The translations under genes were made by a program, and so were the position numbers. The notes below the pieces were generated by a model. It was not told the origin of the DNA. It saw only the letters and a list, made by a program, of their open reading frames with translations, and did not search any database. This document shows positions 1 to 9,200 of a DNA stretch of 64,000 bases, one piece after another (within the stretch, counting starts at the first letter, position 1; every line of letters begins with the position of its first letter). The stretch comes from SbD1 sp039679945 (GTDB taxonomy: Bacteria > Desulfobacterota > Syntrophobacteria > Syntrophobacterales > Syntrophobacteraceae): assembly GCA_039679945.1 (NCBI GenBank), contig JBDKTY010000292.1:1-64000 (forward strand), written 5' to 3'.

Positions 1-56
1 AGTTTCCGGCTGCATCCGTGGATATCTCCGATCGCGAAAATCTTCCTGTGTTCCAT
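1..56 (-). CDS. Metallophosphoesterase, N-terminal fragment at window edge
   Basis: The reverse strand reads an ATG at 56-54 followed by MEHRKIFAIGDIHGCSRK and then leaves the window. GDIHG is the first metal-binding motif of calcineurin-like phosphoesterases of the serine/threonine phosphatase and ApaH type, where Asp and His bind the dinuclear metal centre. GGAG lies only two bases upstream of the ATG; an in-frame TTG at 74 preceded by AGGAGAGG is an alternative start that adds six residues. Only 18 codons are visible, so the subfamily cannot be told. Confidence 0.7.
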   Translation of the reverse strand, partial: MEHRKIFAIGDIHGCSRK

Positions 57-626
57 AGCTCCGTATGAAATCAAACCTCTCCTTTCCCCGCGGTAAAGCT
101 CAAGTCCTTATAATAGTATTTTGTAACTATTTTGAAACCTCCCCATGCTATACTTTAAAATGAACAAGTATTGGATCTCTGCTCGCCGGGGCCGATATCC
201 GGCATCCCCCATTAAGTACTTTCCAGGCAGGCAGGTTCCAGACCTGTATCCCATCTCCATTTCTTTAACTATCGTCACAGAGACTCCCGGTAGTTGGCGG
301 TCCGGAAGGGCCGGCTTATATCGAGCGATCTTCACCCGCGAAGACAGAGATGCGCTTTCTTATTACAGCTCACTAACTCATTGGCGCCCGACTTTCCAGC
401 TTTCTGACCAGGACTAGATTGATGGCACGGATCTCCGGATGCCATGCGTCCGCTGCTGATAATTTGTTCAAGTAATTCGATAAAACAGTTGACGCCCCAG
501 GTATTACAGGAACCTTTAAAATCAAGGCCGTCAATTCCCGGGCGTTGCCGCAATGGGATGGTCCAAAAGCGAGGCGCTCCTTGATTTAAATGAAAGGCTG
601 AGCAGTTGCCGGAGGGACAAACCCCG
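57..626. other. Intergenic stretch, no recognised gene
   Basis: About 570 bases between the divergent phosphoesterase and the membrane-protein gene. The small open frames here (for example 145-417 plus) have no recognisable domain and no convincing ribosome site. The stretch presumably carries the two divergent promoters, but no strong -35/-10 pair could be assigned. Confidence 0.5.
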
Positions 627-1472
627 ATGAGTAAATTAACAGACTCGGTTTCAGCATTCCGGCGAAGGTTGTCAAATCCAGGAAGATCAAAACAGTTGTC
701 GAGGGGGCGAACAATGCATGGTCAGGAACAAAGAAGCTGGAAGACGCCGGAGTTTGTCTTGGTAATCTACATGTTAACTACCTTGACTGTCCTGGTATTT
801 CTAATCCTTTTTATCCCACCCCTTGCTTTCACTGATATTGCCATTGATGTTAAGGAATTGGCCAAAGACTATCTTGAATACAGGAAGACCCTTTTATCCA
901 TCATATTGACGGCTTTTGGCGCCTGGATCGGAGCGGGCGCCGCATACTACTTCGGACGGGAAAACATGGCCGAGGCCTCAAGAAGTCTGCTGGCAATGAA
1001 GGAACCTTCGCCCCGGGAGCGGTTGCGTCGCACCTCCATACGCCTGATTCCGCCAAAGCCTCTGGACTGGAAGGTAAAAACCGGCGAGGAGCTGAAAGCG
1101 GTAGTCGATAAGTTAAGATCCGAAACCGGGAAATGGTTTATCCCCATAGTCAAGGATGACGGGACGTTGGAAAACATAGTTCATGAAGACTCCGTCTGGC
1201 GGATGATAGACACGCAGAGTGCCGCGAAAACCCCTTATGACGACATCATGAAGAAGAAGATGTCCGATGTCCTGGACTTCGTAAAGAAGGAGAAGTTGGA
1301 GCGGTTTATGGGGATCTACGTGCAGGTGGGTCTGGATAGGAGTGCGGGTGAGGCCTATGATCTCATGAAAAGCAAGGATGTTTACCTCGCGATTATCGTC
1401 GATGACAGCGGAAAGCCCACCCACTTCATAGATACGGGCGACGTCAGGAAACTACTGCTGCAGGTTGAATAG
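627..1472 (+). CDS. Membrane protein with CBS-like C-terminal region
   Basis: Unknown function. Two hydrophobic segments are visible, about residues 42-68 (VLVIYMLTTLTVLVFLILF) and 89-111, the second followed by a positively charged stretch. The rest, about 170 residues, is soluble and has two repeats of the form 'FIPIVKDDGTLENIVHED' and 'LAIIVDDSGKPTHFIDTGD', which resemble the strand-turn pattern of CBS pairs; this is a weak, by-eye match. ATG 627 has GGAGG eleven bases upstream; ATG 714 (MHGQEQRSWK) with GAGGGG is an equally good start and would leave TM1 near the N-terminus; an upstream TTG at 606 is less likely. It lies 122 bases before the CHAT gene on the same strand, so it may belong to that cassette as a membrane sensor or partner, but this is inference. 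Confidence 0.6.
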   Translation: MSKLTDSVSAFRRRLSNPGRSKQLSRGRTMHGQEQRSWKTPEFVLVIYMLTTLTVLVFLILFIPPLAFTDIAIDVKELAKDYLEYRKTLLSIILTAFGAWIGAGAAYYFGRENMAEASRSLLAMKEPSPRERLRRTSIRLIPPKPLDWKVKTGEELKAVVDKLRSETGKWFIPIVKDDGTLENIVHEDSVWRMIDTQSAAKTPYDDIMKKKMSDVLDFVKKEKLERFMGIYVQVGLDRSAGEAYDLMKSKDVYLAIIVDDSGKPTHFIDTGDVRKLLLQVE

Positions 1473-1594
1473 GCCGGAACGGCTGGTAAAAATGCACGAG
1501 GGACCGCCGGGACGATGAGCCGTCACCATCCTGCCCTGCTTTGCTTTAGGGCCGGTCGAGACTTACCGGACCTTGGATTCAGGAGGAACGACCC

Positions 1595-4500
1595 ATGAAC
1601 AGGAACATCATCGGCGATTGGGGCGCCGACCTGGACGACCAGGATTATAGCGCCGCGCTTGCCGCATTGGGAGTCCTTGAGGCGACCGGGACGATACAGC
1701 ACCAGGCCAGTTCCGATCCTCTTGCGATCATGGCGGCGCTCAGGGAAGAATTCAAAGATGGCGACAGGACGGTCGTCTGGCGTGGGGCATTGAATATAAC
1801 CGGTGTGACTCCGGAGGGCTGGAGAAATACAATCCATCGAGACGCCGGGGCGCTGGCGGAAGGCTGGCGCTTGCTCCTTAACAGTGCGAATCACGCCCGG
1901 AAGCAGCCGCGGCTGGCTGTCGCGGCCGGATGGTGCTGCCGCCCCGACCTTTACGATCTGGAAATACTCTCGGGCTGGCTTGGAAGATCCGGTTGCCAAG
2001 CCCTGGTACTGTTGCCGGAAGATGTCGGGGAGTGCCGGAGTATCTGGCACTGGCCCCTGCACGTGGGGGTCCCGGCGGGGACCGAAGGCCGAAAGTTATT
2101 GGGTGCTCTGAAATCGTTGCATAACCGCTGGATAGAGAACTTGGCCTTGCTCCGACCGCTGGGCGAGGCTCGGGACGCCTGCGATCTACTCCTCCTGCCG
2201 ACGGGAATGGCGGCGCACCTGGCGGAACAGCCCAGTCTTCGCCTGCAGGCCAGCTTCATCGTCTGCTTCGATGATCCGGCGGGGTGGAACAAAGCCGCCG
2301 AAAGCATCCAAGCCCTGTTACGAGCGAAGATGGGAGCGGCGGGTATCGCCCTGGTCGGTGCGGCTGCCGATCCTGTCGACGTATATACTGCGCTGATATA
2401 CAATCTCTCCCACGACATCCCGATACACGCCGCTCTTTGGAGTTCAGATCGCGATTGCCTGATGGGCAAACCGCAAGCACTGGACCGCTTGAGAATACTA
2501 GCCATAGCCGAACACCTCGACCGCAAGCTCGAGTTGCTGCTGACGCACCGTCTGCAAATCCGGGACAAAACCAAGCCACTCCCCCCCGGTCGGGAAACGC
2601 CATTGCCGGACGGTTTCGGTTTCGCGAAAGGACGGCTTGATGCGCCGGAAGCGCTGGAGCCTCTCGGCACGCGGTTGCGCTCCAGAGCATTCGTTTCTGA
2701 AGTGCATGACGGCATAACCGCGGCCAATGACATAGCCGAAAGAGACGTCGAGTTGGAGGAAAGACGAAGTATCAGGCATATTCAGGCACATGCCTGGCGG
2801 CGGGACCTGGGATCCGAGCCCGCCCGTTCACTTGATCCCGAACGTCCGAGCCTCCTCACCGTGCACATTGGTCCCTCCGAACAGCCGCTTCCCGGCCCGG
2901 TCTTCCCGGAGGGCCGGATCGACTTCACCGCCGGCCCCGTTGAGGTGACGGTGCAGCTTGAATTGGCGGGGGCTGCAGCGGTCGGTTTGAAACAGGACCA
3001 GCGGATAATGAGCCTCGCGGCGCGTAATCCTCATTTCCTGGCTGATCCGGTGACAAGTATCCCGAGTCACGACCTCCACGGAGTGCGGGATGAGTTGTTC
3101 CAACTGTTGGACACGCTTCCTACTCCCGTTGAGCCCCATCCCCCCGGCAAACTTCCTGTTGGTCTGGCTACCGACAACATTACCCTGCCGGCGGCCGGCA
3201 CCAGCACCAGCGCACTCTTTGCCGTGCGCCCGCACCCGGATGTCAAGGAAGTACAGGGCCGCATCGCAATCATCCACCAGAACCGTATTATTCAGACAAG
3301 TCGCCTGACCGCGCCGGTGGGTCCCGGAGAAGACAATGGATGCGGGATTTGCGTGGAGGCGGAAGCCGGGGTGCATTCAAGACTGGACGATCTGGCGGAA
3401 CGGCGACAGTTCGACATTGCCCTCATTACCGCGGACGACCTCGGAAGTCGCTTGCGCCTGACTGTCAGTTGTGACGGCGACTCGCGGGAAGCGTATATCG
3501 ATAATCTGGAAGATATGGTCAGAAAAATCAGGAGTGTCGTGTACGAAACGGTTCGCGGCGGAAGAGAAGACACCCTGTCGCTGGAGTCGGAGAATATGAG
3601 GATCATCCTGCTCTCACTCGCCTCCCATGGCCGTTTGCTATATGACTGCCTGCGCAGGGAACTGGGCGGCACAATTGAAATGGATCGTCTTCAACTGGTC
3701 TCCCGCGGCACTGCCTTCTTCCCCCTGGAATACGTTTACGATGGTCCTCGCCTGAAGACGAGCGCCAGGGTGTGTTCCAAGGCTGTCGGCGAATTCGAGG
3801 GAAGAGATTGTTGTCTGCGAGGAGGCAAATGGAATCCCTGCCCCAACGAAGGCTCGGAAGACCACATCTGTCCCCTGCATTTCTGGGGGTTAAGCAAGGT
3901 TATTGAACGGCACGGCGAGGTATCGAAAGACCAACTCACCGGTTCCATCGGCGTGGATCGGAGGAAACTGCCCTCCCCCACGCGCTGCAGTTTCGGCGCG
4001 GTCCAGCCTGTTTTGTTGGCGGCAAGCAAAAAGGCCTTTGATTTCCCAACCGGTCCACAATGGCGTCTGAAATTGTTCGATAGCCTCAGCCGGCTGGGCG
4101 GAGGAACTCCTCCCGTGGAGGCCAAAACCTGGGACGAGTGGAAGACGGCAGTCGGGAGGACCGACCATCCCAAGGTGCTGGTCCTCCTGACACATACGGA
4201 AAAGGTACTTATCGATGTGGATGCGCTGCAGATTGCCGAAACGGAATCGCTCCGGAAAGATGAAGTCGACGACCGGGTGGTGGGTCCCGATAATGCCGTG
4301 CAACTTCTCCTTTTGCTCGGCTGCGGAGCTGCCCAGGTGGGAGGCAGCTTCGCCCCCTGGCCGTTCCTTTTTCGTGATTCCGGCGCCGACATTGTCATCG
4401 CCCCCCTGGAGGCCATACTGGGCGCCGACGCGGTGCCCATCGGCGAGAAGATAGCGAATTTGCTCGCCGAAGGCCTTTCCGCGGAGCGTGAGATAGCTTT

Positions 4501-4606
4501 CGGCGAACTGCTGCGTGAATTACGGCGGACATTACTGGCCGACGGACATCCGGGAGTCCTTGGCCTGGTGGGATTCGGGGACGCGGATTGGGTTTTCGAG
4601 GGATAA
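1595..4606 (+). CDS. CHAT-domain (caspase-clan) protease, large multidomain
   Basis: 1003 residues. The last 150 residues fit a CHAT fold: a His after a hydrophobic strand (VLVLLTHTE, His867), then LLLLGCGAAQVGG with Cys910, then SFAPWPFLFRDSGADIVIAPLEAI, matching the CHAT pattern in which the paired His/Cys form the catalytic dyad and a conserved Gly-Ala-strand follows. The N-terminal third looks like an alpha/beta domain; the middle (about 520-570) has a beta-sandwich look (FAVRPHPDVKEVQGRIAIIH). Residues about 725-765 are Cys-rich (CSK, DCC, NPCPN, CPLHFWGL), a possible metal site. CHAT peptidases in bacteria usually act in conflict and cell-death systems by cutting a partner after activation. 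AGGAGG precedes the ATG. The MBL gene follows after 21 bases, so the two are almost certainly co-transcribed. The substrate is unknown. Confidence 0.78.
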   Translation: MNRNIIGDWGADLDDQDYSAALAALGVLEATGTIQHQASSDPLAIMAALREEFKDGDRTVVWRGALNITGVTPEGWRNTIHRDAGALAEGWRLLLNSANHARKQPRLAVAAGWCCRPDLYDLEILSGWLGRSGCQALVLLPEDVGECRSIWHWPLHVGVPAGTEGRKLLGALKSLHNRWIENLALLRPLGEARDACDLLLLPTGMAAHLAEQPSLRLQASFIVCFDDPAGWNKAAESIQALLRAKMGAAGIALVGAAADPVDVYTALIYNLSHDIPIHAALWSSDRDCLMGKPQALDRLRILAIAEHLDRKLELLLTHRLQIRDKTKPLPPGRETPLPDGFGFAKGRLDAPEALEPLGTRLRSRAFVSEVHDGITAANDIAERDVELEERRSIRHIQAHAWRRDLGSEPARSLDPERPSLLTVHIGPSEQPLPGPVFPEGRIDFTAGPVEVTVQLELAGAAAVGLKQDQRIMSLAARNPHFLADPVTSIPSHDLHGVRDELFQLLDTLPTPVEPHPPGKLPVGLATDNITLPAAGTSTSALFAVRPHPDVKEVQGRIAIIHQNRIIQTSRLTAPVGPGEDNGCGICVEAEAGVHSRLDDLAERRQFDIALITADDLGSRLRLTVSCDGDSREAYIDNLEDMVRKIRSVVYETVRGGREDTLSLESENMRIILLSLASHGRLLYDCLRRELGGTIEMDRLQLVSRGTAFFPLEYVYDGPRLKTSARVCSKAVGEFEGRDCCLRGGKWNPCPNEGSEDHICPLHFWGLSKVIERHGEVSKDQLTGSIGVDRRKLPSPTRCSFGAVQPVLLAASKKAFDFPTGPQWRLKLFDSLSRLGGGTPPVEAKTWDEWKTAVGRTDHPKVLVLLTHTEKVLIDVDALQIAETESLRKDEVDDRVVGPDNAVQLLLLLGCGAAQVGGSFAPWPFLFRDSGADIVIAPLEAILGADAVPIGEKIANLLAEGLSAEREIAFGELLRELRRTLLADGHPGVLGLVGFGDADWVFEG

Positions 4607-4627
4607 CGTGTTCAAAGGGAGGATCGC

Positions 4628-5791
4628 ATGCTGAGACTCGAAATGTTGCCGGCGGAATGTGGGGACTGCCTGTGGCTGGAATACGGCGATCCCGGCGAGC
4701 CCCACATCATGTTGATCGATGGTGGGGTAAAGAATACGGCAAAGCGTCTTGAAGCACGAATCCAGAAGGCGATAAGGGAGCGCCGTGCCTCGTCTCTACA
4801 TATCGACCTGCTGGTAGTCACGCATATCGACAACGATCATATTGACGGCATCCTCAAATTGCTGGAAGAGGGACGGCTGCCGCTAACCTTCGGCGACATA
4901 TGGTTCAACGGCAACCGGCAACTCGCGACTCTGCCGCCGCCCACCGACCGGGAAAAGCGCCCCGACACGCTGGGCGGGATCGAAGAAGAGATTTTGCGGC
5001 CCGACCTGCTGGGCTTGCGGGAAGGCGACCGGCTGTCCCGGGTGCTGGCCGATCCGAAAAACAAGCTTCCCTGGAATAAAGCTTTTGGAGGCAATGCCGC
5101 CACCACTTTCATCGAAGGTTCCCCGCCACCGGCGAGAACGCTTCCAGGGGAGTTGAAGCTAACGCTGCTCGGTCCGCCGCTGAACCGGCTCCGCATCCTT
5201 TCGAACAAATGGACAGACGTGCTGGGCGATTTCGCGCGGGTGAACCAGTTCGGGCCAACTCCGGAACGCGAGGACACACTCGGCCGACGCGACACCTGGC
5301 CGCCCGCGTTACGCAACGAGAAGGGGCTGGACGACTCACCGGCCAACGGCGCGAGCATTGCCCTGCTGGCCGAATATGAAAACAAGGGGGTGCTGCTTAC
5401 CGGTGATGCCTTTGCTCCGGACCTGGAAGCGGCCCTCGGCTGGATTCAGACCGAGCGGGGCAAGGCCGGCGTTCCACTGATTATCGAGGCGATGAAGGTG
5501 CCTCATCACGGCAGTTTCAAGAACCTGACCAGTAAAATACTGGAAAAGGTCCGGTGCCTCCGCTACCTGATCTCCACGGACGGTTCGGTGCACCGGCATC
5601 CGGACCACGAGGCCCTGCTGCGGATTATCAAGTACAGCACCACCCGGCCTGTTCTGTCATTCAACTACAGCGGGGAAACCACCCGCAATTGGCATGACCG
5701 CCAACAGGACGTCCTGGACCAAGGCTTCCCGATCTATGACACGGAATATCCGACCCGGGCGGAAGAAGGCCTGGTTGTGGATTTTGGCTGA
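4628..5791 (+). CDS. Metallo-beta-lactamase-fold hydrolase, ComEC/Rec2 type
   Basis: 387 residues. The metal-binding signature is complete: THIDNDHIDG near residue 63 (HxDxDH), GVLLTGDAF near 258 and KVPHHGS near 290, the arrangement seen in the hydrolase domain of ComEC and its stand-alone relatives. No signal peptide or membrane segment, so a cytoplasmic enzyme, probably a nuclease or phosphodiesterase. GGGAGG precedes the ATG. It follows the CHAT protease by 21 bases; such MBL proteins are found beside caspase or CHAT proteins in other genomes, where one partner is thought to sense and the other to act. Which does which here is open. Confidence 0.85.
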   Translation: MLRLEMLPAECGDCLWLEYGDPGEPHIMLIDGGVKNTAKRLEARIQKAIRERRASSLHIDLLVVTHIDNDHIDGILKLLEEGRLPLTFGDIWFNGNRQLATLPPPTDREKRPDTLGGIEEEILRPDLLGLREGDRLSRVLADPKNKLPWNKAFGGNAATTFIEGSPPPARTLPGELKLTLLGPPLNRLRILSNKWTDVLGDFARVNQFGPTPEREDTLGRRDTWPPALRNEKGLDDSPANGASIALLAEYENKGVLLTGDAFAPDLEAALGWIQTERGKAGVPLIIEAMKVPHHGSFKNLTSKILEKVRCLRYLISTDGSVHRHPDHEALLRIIKYSTTRPVLSFNYSGETTRNWHDRQQDVLDQGFPIYDTEYPTRAEEGLVVDFG

Positions 5792-5819
5792 TTGGAGTGT
5801 GGCGATGCTTAATAAGGAG

Positions 5820-5927
5820 TTGCGTTCAAGATAAGCCTCTACTCTGAAAGGCGCGCATCCGGATCAGCACTGGCCCGTTCATGCTTCGATGCTCGGCACG
5901 AACGGGAGCGTGTCATCTTGAACGCAA
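5820..5927. repeat. Palindromic dispersed element, copy A
   Basis: Perfect 13-base inverted ends TTGCGTTCAAGAT (5820-5832) and ATCTTGAACGCAA (5915-5927), with an inner dyad built on CCCGTTC...GAACGGG. Same family as copies at 11474, 26131 and 26590. It carries no open frame of its own and lies between two convergent genes. It behaves like a MITE or REP-type element. Confidence 0.8.
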
Positions 5928-6050
5928 AACAGTACAACATCATAATTCGGACAAAGAGCGCCAACACAGCCATACGCCGCGGGGAGGAAATATGGGGGCA
6001 CCCGCGAAATGCCGCGCCAACCGCTGGAGAACGAGTCGGATCATGGCGGA

Positions 6051-6157
6051 CCTGGTCCTCCCCGGAGGGGGGAATACCCGTGCGGAAGGACCAGGGGGAT
6101 TTAATTGAAGAATAGTTGCCCGAGCATGCCCGTTAGTTCTCACTGACCGGCATGCTC
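6051..6157. terminator. Two hairpins between convergent genes
   Basis: CCTGGTCCT (6051-6059) pairs perfectly with AGGACCAGG (6087-6095), and GAGCATGCC (6122-6130) pairs with GGCATGCTC (6149-6157). They sit between the 3' ends of the MBL gene and the RecQ-UvrD gene and may stop transcription from both sides. Neither is followed by a clear U-run, so factor-independent termination is not proven. Confidence 0.4.
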
Positions 6158-6215
6158 AAATGGCTTGGCGTGGAGAATGCGGATTCGATTCCAGCAAGAG
6201 CGCATGCAACAACTT

Positions 6216-9200
6216 TTACGTGTTTGACTCTACTACCATCTCGACCCAGGGGATTTCCCATGCTTCGCTCAGGCAGGAGTCCTTGAAATCCTGCTGCTCA
6301 TCGGCTTTGTTGCGCCTTACCATTCCAATCACGCTGATCGATCTGATCGCGGCAAGGCGGGGGCCCCAGAGCTCCAGAGCCTGCCTGGAAAGCATCGCCA
6401 CCGGCTGCGACTCTGAATCGATCAGGAATACGTTCTTTCCATCGTTTCTGATAAAAAGAGGTGACCGGGGCCTGAGCCTTTTGAGCGCGCCATGGACCGA
6501 ATGATTCTCCGGAAGACGCCCCGCGTAACCCAGGACCAAGTCCCTCATTCCAAGGAAATCATACCGCGCCCCTGACAGTCCGAGGGCAAGCGGGGCCGCT
6601 TCCGCTTGCCTTCTGAAAACGAAATCTCCAGCAAGGCTGGACAGGTGAGGGTTCATACCGTCCAGCCGGGCAAAGATCCCAAGGGTTTCCTTCGCCCGTG
6701 TCATGCCCACGTACATAACCCGGCGCTCTTCCTCCAGATCTTTTTGCGATCTCGTCTTTTTCCGATTTCCGTCCAGGATAAAAACATGTGGGAATTCCAG
6801 TCCCTTTGCCCCATGAATCGTGCTCAGGAATATCCCCTCACCAATGCGCTGGTCGCGCCGCAACTCCGCCAGCTCTTCATGGATGCGGTCGATGATGGCG
6901 GTAACGGGAAGCTCTGAATCGCCGGTTTCATCCTTCCACGAGGCAAGAATTGCGCGCAGGAGTCGCCACCAGTGGTTATTCGCATCCTCGCCAACCATTC
7001 CGGCCAACAGTGTGTTGAGATCGGTTGCCCGCGAAAAATCCGAACGGCGCGATTTGCAGGCATCCATGAATGCCGCGATCTCCCTTATTCTGGATAGATT
7101 CGGCAATTGGCCGCCCTCAAATGCCCACGATACCGGGATGCCATTTTTTTCGCATAAAGCCCTGACCGTATGCAGATTGTCCCGGGTCCAGGAGAGGACT
7201 GCAAAGTCGGACCACACAGAATTGCCCGAGAGCGCGACGAACCGTTTCAGTTCGGAAATGAGCGAGGCAGTCTGGTGTGGGGCATCGGACACATCGATGA
7301 TCTGGACTTTGCCTCGGGATACCGGGTCCAATTCCTCCCACTTTCCTCCGGGAAGAGAGTTCTTTCGCGATGCATTCACCGAAATGGGATGCCCGCTTTT
7401 CATGCGGTCTTTATTGCCGGCGATGAATGCATTGCCGGCCGCGACGATGTTTTTCGTGGACCGGTAATTCTCGGTCAGGTAATGGACCTCGGCATCATAG
7501 TCCTCGCGAAATTTCAGGATGAACCGGATGTTTGCCCCCCGAAACGCATAGATATTCTGGTCGTCATCACCGACCGCGCAGATTGTGAGTTTTGTATCCG
7601 GATCTCTTTCCATGCGACCGGCCAGCGCCGACACAAGTTCATACTGATCATGATCGATATCCTGGTATTCATCGACCAGAATGTAGCGATACTTTCCGAG
7701 GAGCCGTTCGCGCACGGCATCGGGTCCCATTCCGGGAAGATCGGCATCGCCCTTGAGCTGCCGGATCGCTTCGGGGATTATGGTATTGAAGGGTGCTTGC
7801 CGGGCGGCGCTCCTTTCCATGAGATCGGAGAAAGAGGTCCCGGTAAGACGCATCGCAATGCCGTGGTAGGTCTGGATAGTGACTCCCGCCGCATCCTCGC
7901 CGATGAGTTCGACCAGTTTTCGCCGCAGTTCCACCGCGGCCGAATGGTTGAAGCAGACGATAAGGATGCTCTCGGGATCGGCCCTGCGCACCCGGACCAG
8001 GTATGCGCACCTGTGGATGACGACCTTCGTCTTCCCTGAACCCGGACCGGCCAGGATGAGCGTATTGGTATCTTCATCACCCGATACGATTCGACTTTGA
8101 GCCGGATTGGCCAGATCGTCAACGATTTTGCGATAGGATTCCTGGCTCGTTGCCCGCTCGAGCATCTCCCTTTTCCCGGGGAAGTAGCGCCTGATGAAAT
8201 CCGTTTTTGACAAAGTGAAATATGCAACGACCAGTTCGAGGGCTTTTCCGATTTCCCTTGCACCCAGCCGGGCATATTCATTCATCCCGTGGACCTGGAA
8301 TATTCTTTCCCTGTAATGATGGGCAAGCGGCTCATAATCGTTTTTGGCGTACTTGCGCCTGCTCTCTTCCGGAAAGACCCGGATCGACATCGCCTGCCGG
8401 AAGACGGCCAGACCCTGCCGCAAGACGATTGCCCTTTGTTCATGCAGGAAAAGGAGGCCCCTGTCGATCGCGGCCAGGGGATCCGTGATGCTCTGGGAAA
8501 GAAACAGGTGGGATTTGAAGCTTCTGGCCAGGTCCACGCTGGAAAAGCTCACAAGGAACTCGGCGCTCGGAGATGCATCAGCCGGTATCTTCGATAAGAT
8601 GGTGTCCAGGATGAGCCGCGCGATTTCCTGCCGCTTCCTTACAATTGAGATGAGGGACTCCCATTCGCGGTTGAGCTTCACCTTGTAGAAATCGCGATAA
8701 ACATGCCGGTACAGCAGGCTCGCCTTTCCTCCGGCCAGTCCCTTGCCATCCATGCTGATGCTCCTCAGCAACAGAAGCAAACGATCGGTAGTACACTCCG
8801 GGTCCCGCTCCCCAAGACGGCCGCGGATTTTTGCCAGGGAGAGATCCAGCCATTCCGAGTCGGACGCGTCGGGGCTTTCTTCCCGCATTACCTTCAACAT
8901 TTCATTTTCGAGGTGGCAGGCCTTATCGAGGATCTGCTGGGAAGGACTTTTTACCTTGTAGCGCACGTAGGCGGTAAGGACGAGTCCCTTTTCGATCAGA
9001 CCGGCAACCGCCATATCGTGAAGCGTCCGAAGAACACGTTGCGAGGCTGTTTCAGCCTTCGATCCCTTGAAGCGCGCCTGATGTTCCGCGAGTTCAGGAA
9101 GCTCCGCGAGGGAATCGGCGCTCATGCCCTGGTCGACTCGGGTATTCATGAATTCCCGCAGAATGGCAAGCCACCGCGCCTGCTGAGCCGTCGAAAGGTT

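Noticed and set aside
132..154. Promoter TTGAAA...TATACT near the left edge
   Set aside because: Spacing is only 11 bases.
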